Origin: Balneola sp. MJW-20
GTDB lineage: Bacteria > Bacteroidota > Rhodothermia > Balneolales > Balneolaceae
Assembly (NCBI RefSeq): GCF_040811775.1
Contig: NZ_JBFNXW010000001.1
Location: 1,984,001-2,048,000 of the forward strand
Length of the DNA: 64,000 bases
Direction of reading: 5' to 3'
Positions 35,498-43,810 of this stretch are shown here, one piece after another. Position numbers and translations under genes: made by a program. The number at the start of each line of letters is the position of its first letter. Within the stretch, counting starts at the first letter, position 1. The notes beneath the pieces were generated by a model that did no database searches, was not told the DNA's origin, and saw only the letters and a list, made by a program, of their open reading frames with translations.

Positions 35498-36529
35498 TTA
35501 TTTGCGATAGTTTTTAACAGCATTCACAAAGGCCTTCGCATTATCCACCGGGACATCAGGCAGAATCCCATGACCCAGGTTTGCGATATAATGATCTGCG
35601 CCAAAGCGGTCGATCATTTCATGAACTTCTTTTTCGATGATCTTTGGTGAGCTTAACAGTTTGGACGGGTCGTAATTTCCCTGAACTACTTTTCCGCCGG
35701 TATAAGAGCGTGCATCCTCAGGAGAACATCCCCAGCTTATTCCAAAACCATTCACGTTGGTCTTCTGAAACTGCCGGTAACTCCACTCAGCATCTTTCGC
35801 GAACAGTATTACAGGTACTCCGTAATCCTGATCAACAATCTCTTTCAGATAGGGCATAGCATGATTGACGAAATCGTCCGGTCCTAAAGCCGCTGCCCAT
35901 GACTCAAATACCTGAAGAACCTGAGCGCCGGCCTTAACCTGCTCGTGGAAGTACTCTATAGTCTGTTCAGTCAGCATTTTGAGCACTTGATGCGCAGAGA
36001 CAGGGTCCGAAAACAGGAACTGCTTAGCCTTAGAAAAGGTCTTGGAGCCCTGACCCTCTGCAAGGTAACAAAACAGAGTCCATGGACCTCCTGCAAATCC
36101 TATCAGGGGAACTCTTCCGTTAAGCTCTTGCCTGGTTACCCTTAATGCATCATATACATAGCTCAGAGATTCTCTTGCCGGTTTGATATCAATTCGATCC
36201 ATATCCTTTTTGGAACGAATCGGTTGAGGGATCAGCGGCCCAAAACCCGGCTTAAGCTGTACTTCCACTCCAAGACATTCAAGGATCACCAGTATATCCG
36301 AGAAAAGGATCGCTGCATCCACTCCTACAATATCAATAGGCTGAAGCGTGATCTCACAGGCTAGTTCCGGAGTCTTTACCCGTTCAAAGAAGGAGTACTT
36401 TTCTCGGAGCTCCATGTATTCCGGCAGATATCTTCCGGCCTGCCTCATCATCCACACCGGAGGACGGTCTGTCGGCTTTCCATTTAATACATCCAGTAAT
36501 ATTCGGTTCTTCAATGGTGTATCACTCAT
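35498..36529 (-). CDS. hemE: uroporphyrinogen decarboxylase
   Basis: Removes four acetate carboxyls from uroporphyrinogen III to give coproporphyrinogen III. 343 residues, beginning with the family signature 'PPVWMMRQAGRYLPEY', with 'GFAGGPWTLFCYLAEG' further on and 'NLGHGILPDVPVDN' near the end. It overlaps hemD by 4 bp and lies one base before hemF. Confidence 0.97.
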   Translation of the reverse strand: MSDTPLKNRILLDVLNGKPTDRPPVWMMRQAGRYLPEYMELREKYSFFERVKTPELACEITLQPIDIVGVDAAILFSDILVILECLGVEVQLKPGFGPLIPQPIRSKKDMDRIDIKPARESLSYVYDALRVTRQELNGRVPLIGFAGGPWTLFCYLAEGQGSKTFSKAKQFLFSDPVSAHQVLKMLTEQTIEYFHEQVKAGAQVLQVFESWAAALGPDDFVNHAMPYLKEIVDQDYGVPVILFAKDAEWSYRQFQKTNVNGFGISWGCSPEDARSYTGGKVVQGNYDPSKLLSSPKIIEKEVHEMIDRFGADHYIANLGHGILPDVPVDNAKAFVNAVKNYRK

Positions 36530-37215
36530 ATTTGATCATAATCTTTTATCCTTTGAACTAACGATTCCAGGGTAGCTTCTTCAGGTATGTTAACTTCTTT
36601 AAATCCATGATCTGCGGCAGCAGCAGCGGTCTTATTCCCGATACAAAAAACAGGTAAGCCCCGGTCAGGATCATTCTTTTCCAGAAAGACTTCGATAGCA
36701 GAGGGGCTCATGAAGACAAATCCTTTATAAGCATCCATATTCAGAGATACAGAATCCTTGAGGGTACGATATACCTCAATACCTTTCGCCTTCACTCCTT
36801 TTTCCTTCAGAGCTTCTACCAGCTCATTTCCGGAAAGATTTCCCCTAAAATGGATGAGCTGATCGGCACCGGATTGCACAATATATTCAGTAAGGTGTTC
36901 ACTGCTATATACCTGTGGAAAACTGACTTCACAGGCCCTGTCAGCCAGCATCTCAGCGGTTTTCGGTCCTACACAAAACACTCCTTCGGTCTCGGGAAGT
37001 TTGAAATATTCGGGTAAAACGGCTCTCACTCCGTTTTTACTGGTGAATGCCCAGAAGCAATGCCTATTTGGTACTTCCGTTTTCCATTCTGCAGCACTGC
37101 GAAACTCGATTTTAATCATGGGTACCAGTTCAAACACCCCTCTTAACCGATAGGCTGCGTAATGCTCCTGATCATCCGAAAGATCACTATTGAACAGATA
37201 TTTTTTCATGCTCAC
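36526..37215 (-). CDS. hemD: uroporphyrinogen-III synthase
   Basis: Closes hydroxymethylbilane to uroporphyrinogen III with inversion of ring D. The family is poorly conserved in sequence. This 229-residue protein fits by length, by the two-domain pattern ('FWAFTSKNGVRAV', 'FCVGPKTAEML', 'VFMSPSAIEVFLE', 'PVFCIGNKTAAAA') and above all by position: 4-bp overlaps with both hemC and hemE. A second in-frame Met lies two codons after the first. Confidence 0.9.
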   Translation of the reverse strand: MSMKKYLFNSDLSDDQEHYAAYRLRGVFELVPMIKIEFRSAAEWKTEVPNRHCFWAFTSKNGVRAVLPEYFKLPETEGVFCVGPKTAEMLADRACEVSFPQVYSSEHLTEYIVQSGADQLIHFRGNLSGNELVEALKEKGVKAKGIEVYRTLKDSVSLNMDAYKGFVFMSPSAIEVFLEKNDPDRGLPVFCIGNKTAAAAADHGFKEVNIPEEATLESLVQRIKDYDQI

Positions 37216-38108
37216 AGATCTCCTTTCTCCATGAGCTGCAGTGCTCCCTTTTTGATCAGCTCCTCAGCCAGCTTTCTTCCCAGAGCAGCCGGGTCTGATG
37301 GAATGGTCACAGTTCTATCAAGGCTCAATTTATTCTTCCCGCCCGGGGAGAGAACTGCTCCTTTAAAACTCAATTGCTCTCTGAAGATCGTTGCCAGCGC
37401 CCCGACCGGAGAAGAGCAGCCTGCTTCGAGACGGTTTAAAAAACTTCTTTCTACTTCAACACAGGTGCGCACGTCAGTATTTTCAATTTGCTGCAGTATC
37501 CGGATGATCTCAATTTCATTACGGCTTACAATACCTACTGCTCCTTGTGCAGGGGCCGGGATCATCCATTCCAGTACTTCGGAAACTCTGTCGTCAAGCC
37601 CCAGCCGGATCAGCCCTGCAAATGCAAAAACACCCCCGATCCAGTTGCTTTCATCGATCTTTTTCAGTCGGGTAGGCACATTCCCTCTTAATCCAGTAAC
37701 CTCATGATCCGGATATTTATTCATCCAGAAGGCTTTTCGACGGATGCTGCCGGTTGCCACAATACGGCTTTGATCAGTCCTGGCTGATAGGGGTGATACG
37801 AGAACATCCCGGGGATCTTCACGAACGGGTACCGATGCGAGCACCAGGCCCTCCTCCAATTCAGTCGGTACATCTTTTAAGGAATGCACAGCTAGGTCGA
37901 TATTTCCTTCCAGCAATGCAATATCAAGGGCCTTAGTAAAGACGCCCTTGTCTCCAAGCTTATGAAGAGGGATGTCCTGAACCTTATCACCAAATGATTC
38001 GATCTCCACGATCTCACATTCCACACCGATATCCCTAAGTTCAGACTGAACCATTTCAGCCTGCCAAAGTGCAAGCTTACTTTTCCTGGTGCCTAGTCTA
38101 AACTTCAT
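37212..38108 (-). CDS. hemC: hydroxymethylbilane synthase (porphobilinogen deaminase)
   Basis: Assembles four porphobilinogens into hydroxymethylbilane on a dipyrromethane cofactor. 298 residues, with N-terminal 'RLGTRKSKLALWQAE', 'HSLKDVPTEL', and the cofactor cysteine in 'RLEAGCSSPVGALA'. It overlaps hemA by 11 bp and hemD by 4 bp, so these genes are translationally coupled. Confidence 0.97.
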   Translation of the reverse strand: MKFRLGTRKSKLALWQAEMVQSELRDIGVECEIVEIESFGDKVQDIPLHKLGDKGVFTKALDIALLEGNIDLAVHSLKDVPTELEEGLVLASVPVREDPRDVLVSPLSARTDQSRIVATGSIRRKAFWMNKYPDHEVTGLRGNVPTRLKKIDESNWIGGVFAFAGLIRLGLDDRVSEVLEWMIPAPAQGAVGIVSRNEIEIIRILQQIENTDVRTCVEVERSFLNRLEAGCSSPVGALATIFREQLSFKGAVLSPGGKNKLSLDRTVTIPSDPAALGRKLAEELIKKGALQLMEKGDL

Positions 38109-39279
38109 CTTTCACACGCTTATATTCTTCGTCAAGCCTATTGATATGAATGGCCATGATCTTCTTTTTGATCCGCTTTGTTACCAGTTCAAGCTCGTCA
38201 AAGGCTTCAGAATCCATCTTATTCCTGACTTTATCCAGTTCATCATCGGTGATTGATTGTAAACGATTATCGATCTCCTTGATCCTTGGTAATAAAAAAT
38301 GAGAACGGTGAATTCGGTCTTTATAATCGTTTACCTCTTCTTCAATGATCCCTTCGAGTAAAGGCAGTGCCCGTTCTCTTTTCTCAATGGCTTTTTGATT
38401 CACTTCGGTGATCGAATCCATATCGATCAATGTCACATTTTCGAGTTCTTCGACGCTTTGCTCCACATTACGCGGAACCGAAAGGTCAATGACCATGGTC
38501 TGGCTGGATTTGCCTTCAAAATGACCCGCTTTCAAAATTGGATCGGTTGCTCCGGTAGCGGTTATGATCAGGTCAGCTTCCTTCACCTTGCCTTCAAGTT
38601 CTTCAAATGAATATGCCTTGATATCGAAGGAAGAAGCCAGGTTTTTTGCCCGATTGATAGAACGGTTGATAACGGAGATATGCTGTGCTCCGTTAGATAC
38701 CAGATTCTTACAGGAAACCTTACCCATTTTCCCGGCCCCGATCAGCAGGATATTGATATCAGACAGATCACCAAAGAATTCTATAGCCTGTTTGGTTGCC
38801 TCATATCCTACGGATGCATTTCCTTTACCAAAATCAGTTTCATTACGACTGCGCTTGTGTGCCCTGAAAACCGATTGTACCAGCTGATGAAATTCACCTG
38901 CCAGGTTTGCCTTATTTGCTTCCTTATAGGCCTTCTTTAACTGCTGTATGATCTGAACATCACCAAGTACCTGAGAATCCATTCCCAGACCAACTTTATA
39001 TATATGGCGGATCGCATCGTCATCCGTAAGAATATATCCGTGCTTGTGTAAATAATCGGGATCTGTATTAGTAGACTGGCAAAGTGCTTTTACCAGCACT
39101 TCCGGCTCGCAAAAACCATATACTTCGGTCCTGTTACAGGTATCAAGAACCAGCACCCCTCCCGGTATGGTCCGGGTGTAGTGATCCAGTCGCTCACGTC
39201 TCTGCTTGTCTAAGTAAAATAGCTCTCGTATGGATACCCCACTTTTCCAGTGGGAAATGCCAACAATACTGAACCTCAT
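38098..39279 (-). CDS. hemA: glutamyl-tRNA reductase
   Basis: First committed enzyme of the C5 heme pathway, reducing glutamyl-tRNA(Glu) to glutamate-1-semialdehyde with NADPH. The 393-residue protein has the nucleophile cysteine in 'LDTCNRTEVYGF', 'GMDSQVLGDVQI', and an NADPH Rossmann motif 'LLIGAGKMGKVSCKNL'. The C-terminal dimerisation helix is present. In many bacteria this step is where heme feedback acts. Here the gene leads the seven-gene hem operon and has the candidate tandem-repeat element 53-72 bp upstream. Confidence 0.96.
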   Translation of the reverse strand: MRFSIVGISHWKSGVSIRELFYLDKQRRERLDHYTRTIPGGVLVLDTCNRTEVYGFCEPEVLVKALCQSTNTDPDYLHKHGYILTDDDAIRHIYKVGLGMDSQVLGDVQIIQQLKKAYKEANKANLAGEFHQLVQSVFRAHKRSRNETDFGKGNASVGYEATKQAIEFFGDLSDINILLIGAGKMGKVSCKNLVSNGAQHISVINRSINRAKNLASSFDIKAYSFEELEGKVKEADLIITATGATDPILKAGHFEGKSSQTMVIDLSVPRNVEQSVEELENVTLIDMDSITEVNQKAIEKRERALPLLEGIIEEEVNDYKDRIHRSHFLLPRIKEIDNRLQSITDDELDKVRNKMDSEAFDELELVTKRIKKKIMAIHINRLDEEYKRVKDEV

Positions 39280-39331
39280 CGATCGATTTTAGTCGGTTTA
39301 CAGGAAATTAGGGTAAAGTATAATTTCCTTA

Positions 39332-39351
39332 TGTGAAGACTTTGTGAAGAC
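39332..39351 (-). promoter_or_regulatory. candidate heme-operon operator, tandem 9-mers with 11-bp period
   Basis: The minus strand reads GTCTTCACA-AA-GTCTTCACA: two identical 9-base copies one helical turn apart, 53-72 bp upstream of the hemA ATG. A near copy stands at the same distance upstream of hemH. The pattern also fits the nTnnACAnnnn repeats known as CarH-type operators, but so short a consensus is weak evidence. It could equally contain a -35 element. Confidence 0.5.
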
Positions 39352-39361
39352 AAATTCATAT

Positions 39362-40672
39362 TCATGTTATAATCTGTTTCGAAAGCTTTTCTGCCGCTTC
39401 AATACACTCCGGTACAGCAACTCCCCACCGGAAGTTTCCACCTATATAAAATCCCGGGTTTTGCTTTTCAAAACGGCTGATCTCGTTACGGATCTTGCTA
39501 TAACCTACATGAAACTGGGGGATAGCTTTGTCCCAAAATTTAGAATAACGTTCAATGGGGAGGGCCCGGATATCCATGATATTCTCAAACTCTGTGATCA
39601 CTTTTCTTTCCGTATCCGCAACCTGTTCAGCTTTTAGCTTTTGATGCGCTCCTCCGCTAAGCAGGTTAAACTGCACATACTTTTCATCCGTCATTTCCGG
39701 AAAAATGCTGCTTTTCCAGATCGAACCAAGGATAGTTAAACCTTCTTTACGGGGAACCAGAAAACCAAAACCTTCCGGAAGATCCTTCAGGTCTTCTTTC
39801 CGGTAGATCAGCTGTACCGAATGCACAGAAGGATAATCTATTGACCGGAGTTGTTCCGATAGCTTCCGGTCTTCTATAAGCCCGGCAAGCACATAAGCCG
39901 GTATACAGGATATGACCTTTTCATATTCTTCCTGAACCGGGCCGGCTTCAATTTTGTATCCCTTCCCGGTGAGTATTATCGCACTCACCTCTTCATTGAA
40001 CAGATCTGCTTCAGAGCGGTCTGCAAGCGTATTGGTCAGGCTTTGAATTCCGTTTCGAAAGTTGAGAACCCTTGGACTGGATCTATCCTTTTTACGGGCC
40101 TGAATCAAACCTTTAAAAAGAGACCCCATTTCTTCTTCATATCTGCTCAGCTCAGAAAGCACTTCCAGTTTACTGAGTTTAGAAATATCACCGGCATAGA
40201 TCCCTGAAAAGACCGGATCAGCCAGGTAATTAACAGCTTCTTTCCCGATCCTCCTTTCCAGAAAACTCCGCACACTTTCATCCCTTTTTCCTGGGGCTGA
40301 CCTGAACGGTTCTGTGAGTAACCGGATCTTTCCTGATACAGATAGCAGAGAAGTTCTGATCAATGAAGAAGGGGAAGGTTGCAGGAACTGTAGTTCACCA
40401 TTGCGGACTATACACCGGGTCTTAAATGCCTCTGAGACATCCAAAACCTCATCCTCCAGTCCAAGTTCAATGATGAGTTTATTTAGGCTGCCGGTCTTAT
40501 CCCTGAGGGAATTTGGTCCCAGATCCAGAACTGTATCTCCCAATCGGACAGATTCTATAGACCCGCCAAGTCTTTCTTTTTCATAAAGATCCACACTTAT
40601 CCCGTTCTGACCCAGATAATAAGCGGTAGTCAGACCGGAAATACCGCCGCCAATTACAGCGACTTGTTTCAT
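39362..40672 (-). CDS. hemY: protoporphyrinogen oxidase (FAD-dependent, HemY type)
   Basis: Oxidises protoporphyrinogen IX to protoporphyrin IX. The 436-residue protein opens with an FAD-binding GxGxxG motif ('AVIGGGISGLTTAYYL') and the glutamate at the end of the second strand ('DLYEKERLGGSI'). It ends with the flavin C-terminal motif region 'GFYIGGNFRWGVAVPECI'. It overlaps the hemH stop (TGATG), so hemH and hemY form one unit. The hemA unit begins 82 bp downstream. Confidence 0.93.
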   Translation of the reverse strand: MKQVAVIGGGISGLTTAYYLGQNGISVDLYEKERLGGSIESVRLGDTVLDLGPNSLRDKTGSLNKLIIELGLEDEVLDVSEAFKTRCIVRNGELQFLQPSPSSLIRTSLLSVSGKIRLLTEPFRSAPGKRDESVRSFLERRIGKEAVNYLADPVFSGIYAGDISKLSKLEVLSELSRYEEEMGSLFKGLIQARKKDRSSPRVLNFRNGIQSLTNTLADRSEADLFNEEVSAIILTGKGYKIEAGPVQEEYEKVISCIPAYVLAGLIEDRKLSEQLRSIDYPSVHSVQLIYRKEDLKDLPEGFGFLVPRKEGLTILGSIWKSSIFPEMTDEKYVQFNLLSGGAHQKLKAEQVADTERKVITEFENIMDIRALPIERYSKFWDKAIPQFHVGYSKIRNEISRFEKQNPGFYIGGNFRWGVAVPECIEAAEKLSKQIIT

Positions 40673-41745
40673 CAGGTGGTAGTAATGCTTAGCATCAGTT
40701 CATCTTTATTCAGGATGGTGTGGGACCATGATTCCAGGCAGTCGATCCAAAGGTCGTGCTCATTGATGCATGGGATGAGTACCAGTTCTTCACCTCCTGC
40801 TTCCACAAAATCTTCTTCCCCGCGAATACCGATCTCTTCAAGCGTCTCAATACAGTCCGATATAAATGCCGGGCAAACCACAGCAACTTTTTTCTTTCCT
40901 TCCTCTGCCAGTCTTTCCAGCTCATTATCGGTAGCCGGTTTCAGCCATGGATCCAGTCCCAGTTTAGACTGAAATGCCACACTGTAACTGAACGGACGAT
41001 CATCCAGGTTAAGATATTCGGCAACGTTTTTGGTGGTCATGATATCCTGATGGCGGTAACAGAAAGTATGAGCTGTTGAAGTCACATTGCAGCAGTCATC
41101 ACATTTCAGGCAATGATCACCGGTAATGTCTCTTTTCTTAATATGCCGTTCAGGTACTCCATGATAGGAAAAGATCAGATGGTCAATGTCGTCGGTTAGG
41201 TGGGGCCTCATAGACTCCCCGAGTGCTTTCACGTACATCGGGTCATTATAAAATGCATCCTTGATCCGCAGATTCAGTTGTGGATAGTGTTCCTTTATTA
41301 CCTCTTTGGCCTTTTCCGTTACCGTTTCGGTAGTAGCCATGGCATACTGCGGATATAGCGGGATCAGGAATACTTCCTCCAGATCCGGGTTCTGTTCCAG
41401 CAGGTCATCAATACCTGCTTTGATGGAAGGATTTCCATACCTCATCCCTATGGAGACCGGGATATCATCACCCAGCCGTTCAATTAATTTATCTCTTACT
41501 CTTTCCGTGATCACGATCAGGGGTGACCCTTCATCCCACCAGATCAATTCATAGGCTTCGCCGGATTCTTTGGGTCGTACATTTAAAATGATACCTTCTA
41601 CTAACAGAGTCCGGAGGATCTTAGGAAGATCCACCACTTTTTTATCCATTAAAAACTCTCTGAGATAGACCTTAACGTCTTTTGGTTCATAAGTATCCGG
41701 TGAACCCAGGTTGACTAAAAAAATACCTGTTTTTGACTTAGACAT
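40672..41745 (-). CDS. hemH: ferrochelatase
   Basis: Inserts Fe2+ into protoporphyrin IX to make protoheme. 357 residues, with 'GIFLVNLGSPD' at the start, the catalytic His in 'IFSYHGVPERH', a cysteine-rich stretch 'HCLKCDDCC' as is usual in this bacterial branch, and the acidic metal-entry segment near 'VEAGGEELVLIPCINEHDLW'. It heads the hemH-hemY pair and shares an upstream element with hemA. Confidence 0.96.
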   Translation of the reverse strand: MSKSKTGIFLVNLGSPDTYEPKDVKVYLREFLMDKKVVDLPKILRTLLVEGIILNVRPKESGEAYELIWWDEGSPLIVITERVRDKLIERLGDDIPVSIGMRYGNPSIKAGIDDLLEQNPDLEEVFLIPLYPQYAMATTETVTEKAKEVIKEHYPQLNLRIKDAFYNDPMYVKALGESMRPHLTDDIDHLIFSYHGVPERHIKKRDITGDHCLKCDDCCNVTSTAHTFCYRHQDIMTTKNVAEYLNLDDRPFSYSVAFQSKLGLDPWLKPATDNELERLAEEGKKKVAVVCPAFISDCIETLEEIGIRGEEDFVEAGGEELVLIPCINEHDLWIDCLESWSHTILNKDELMLSITTT

Positions 41746-41795
41746 ACTTTGTATACTTCTGTTTATAGCTACAATTTTACAAATTAGGATCCTAT

Positions 41796-41815
41796 TGTGA
41801 AGACTTTATGAATTC
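41796..41815 (-). promoter_or_regulatory. candidate heme-operon operator, second copy upstream of hemH
   Basis: The minus strand reads GAATTCATAAAGTCTTCACA. The GTCTTCACA unit is identical to that at hemA and the unit 11 bp away is degenerate. The longer stretch TTCAYAAAGTCTTCACAWWAGGA is shared by both sites. It lies 51 bp upstream of the hemH ATG and covers the start codon of the divergent gene at 41808. Confidence 0.45.
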
Positions 41816-42611
41816 ATTCTCATCTTCATCAGCACTTATCATCGGCTGCGGCTGGACCGGAAAAAAACTAGGTAAATTTCTGTCTGAACAGGGAGTACAG
41901 GTTACCGGCACCACCCGTTCAAAGGAGAACTTTAAAGAGATCCGGTCTTTCAATATTGAACCTCTTTTGTTAGATGTGAGCCTAAACCCTGCTTCGGGGT
42001 TGAGCATTCCGGACGCGGATACCATCTTTATATCCCTCTCACCGGGAAGAGGAGATGACCGCTCCGACTATCCATTAGTATTAGCCAGGCTTGCTTCCGA
42101 ATTACAAAATAAAAAGGCACAGATCATACTCTTCAGCTCCACTTCCGCATATGACAGGCAGAAGGGAATAGTAACTGAGAAAGATGCAGTCCCGGATGCA
42201 GAAGCTGATAACGTAATTCTGAAGGGAGAGGGAGTGATCAAAGCTCAACTGAAAGAGGCGGTCATTCTGAGATTTGGCGGATTATACGGCCCGGACCGGC
42301 ACCCGGTGAAATACCTTGCAGGAAGGAAAGAGCTTAAGGATGGCGATGCGCCTGTAAACCTGGTTCATAGTGACGATATCATCAGGATCTGTGCAGAGAT
42401 CATCAAGCAGGAGGTGAGAGCGGGTGTTTTCAATGTGTGTGCAGACCTTCATCCGTCCAGAAAAGTTCTTTATACAAGCATTGCCCGCAAACGGGGGCTC
42501 AGCGTACCTGAATTCGAAGACGGTGGTTCCGATGAAAAAAGAGTTTCAAATCAAAAGATCAAAGAAACTCTTGGATATAAGTTTCTGCATCCTGACCCCA
42601 TGGATGATTAG
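41808..42611 (+). CDS. NAD(P)-binding SDR-like epimerase/dehydratase (YeeZ-like)
   Basis: A 267-residue Rossmann protein. The dinucleotide motif is 'LIIGCGWTGKKLGKFL', followed by 'VTGTTRSKENF'. The central 'ILFSSTSAYDRQKG' holds the Ser and Tyr positions of extended SDRs, but the YxxxK lysine is not clear. The rest ('RFGGLYGPDRHP', 'LVHSDDIIRI', 'VFNVCADLHPSRK') resembles the YeeZ/GDP-sugar-epimerase-like family of unknown substrate. It is transcribed away from hemH, and the candidate hem operator overlaps its start. It overlaps the next, convergent gene by 4 bp. Confidence 0.85.
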   Translation: MNSFSSSSALIIGCGWTGKKLGKFLSEQGVQVTGTTRSKENFKEIRSFNIEPLLLDVSLNPASGLSIPDADTIFISLSPGRGDDRSDYPLVLARLASELQNKKAQIILFSSTSAYDRQKGIVTEKDAVPDAEADNVILKGEGVIKAQLKEAVILRFGGLYGPDRHPVKYLAGRKELKDGDAPVNLVHSDDIIRICAEIIKQEVRAGVFNVCADLHPSRKVLYTSIARKRGLSVPEFEDGGSDEKRVSNQKIKETLGYKFLHPDPMDD

Positions 42612-43795
42612 CGTCCGGTCACTCTTTTTCTCAGCAACATCTCGGTTTCATATACCTGTCCGCTGCGTACCAGCTCCAGCCGGAGCTTTTCACCTTCTTC
42701 ATATTCTCTCATTAATGCCCAGGCATGCAGCTCACTGCTCACCCGGTTCTCGCCGATCTTCACGATCACATCTCCGGGCATGATCCCGCACTCATAAGCC
42801 GGCCCGTTCTTATTCACTTCTGTAACAAAAAGTCCCGGTATGGCCGGAATGTTTCTGTTTCTGAGTACTAACTGACGGGTAATAGGCTGGAACTTCATCC
42901 CCGGATCAAATTCCAGGCTTACTTCTCCTGAGTTCTGGAGTTGATCGATGATCTTCTGAACCCGGTTACTGGGAATCGCGAACCCAAGCCCGACAAAACC
43001 GCGGCTGGTGCCTCCGGTATAGATCAGCGTGTTCACACCCATTACTTTTCCCTCACTGTTTACCAGTGGTCCGCCTGAATTCCCTGAATTTATCGCTGCA
43101 TCAGTCTGGATCATTTCTACATATACGCGGGGTTCCTGCGGGTCGGGTCTGAAATCTCTTTCTTTCGCACTTACCACTCCTACCGTGACCGATGGCTGTC
43201 CGTCTGAAAATAATCCAAATGGGTTCCCCATTGCGATAGCCCATTCTCCTACCATAATATTGTCGGAGTCGGCAAATTCTATATAGGGATAGCTTTCCCT
43301 TTCGCCTTTTAATTTTAAAAGTGCCAGATCCGATAACTCATCGGAACCGATCAGTTCAGCTTCATGAGAGGTGCCATCCGCTAAAGCTACAAGTATTTTA
43401 GTCGCACCTGAACCGGCAACATGCTCATTAGTCACCACCAGCCCGTCTTCAGAAATGATGAAACCGGATCCCATACTCTGAACCTCTCGTTGAATAGGAA
43501 TATCAAAATATTGATACAACATAAGGTCAAATTCATTTCGGACATTGGTCCCTACCTCAGTTACGGTAATACTGACAACTGCATTCCCCACATTCTTAAC
43601 CGCACTGGTGATAGCGTTAGTACGGCTTTCACTCACCTCTGCTGTCTTAGTCTGGGGTGCGGGAGCCTCATAGGATTCAGTAACCGGCTCTGGTTCATTT
43701 AACGCAATTGCCTGGGTGGCAGGGATCTCCTGATTATCTGAACAGGAGATCAAAAGGGTGATTAGTAAGGCTGATACGGTAACACTGTATTTCAT
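42608..43795 (-). CDS. HtrA-like S1C serine protease lipoprotein with PDZ domain
   Basis: A 395-residue exported protein. The N-terminus has a lipobox 'LLISC' (about residues 12-18), so it is probably lipid-anchored. The protease domain has the triad His in 'VVTNEHVAG', Asp in 'ELSDLALLKLKG', and Ser in 'AINSGNSGGPLVN'. A PDZ domain follows from about residue 295 ('YECGIMPGDVIVKIGENRV'). DegP/DegS-type proteins degrade or refold damaged envelope proteins. It lies 15 bp upstream of the nrnA-like gene on the same strand. Confidence 0.93.
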   Translation of the reverse strand: MKYSVTVSALLITLLISCSDNQEIPATQAIALNEPEPVTESYEAPAPQTKTAEVSESRTNAITSAVKNVGNAVVSITVTEVGTNVRNEFDLMLYQYFDIPIQREVQSMGSGFIISEDGLVVTNEHVAGSGATKILVALADGTSHEAELIGSDELSDLALLKLKGERESYPYIEFADSDNIMVGEWAIAMGNPFGLFSDGQPSVTVGVVSAKERDFRPDPQEPRVYVEMIQTDAAINSGNSGGPLVNSEGKVMGVNTLIYTGGTSRGFVGLGFAIPSNRVQKIIDQLQNSGEVSLEFDPGMKFQPITRQLVLRNRNIPAIPGLFVTEVNKNGPAYECGIMPGDVIVKIGENRVSSELHAWALMREYEEGEKLRLELVRSGQVYETEMLLRKRVTGR

Positions 43796-43810
43796 CTGAT
43801 AGGATCTTCT

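Noticed and set aside
35497..35523. Upstream start for hemF inside hemE
   Set aside because: ATG 35496 directly after the hemE stop gives the conserved start; the extra nine residues are shadow translation of hemE.
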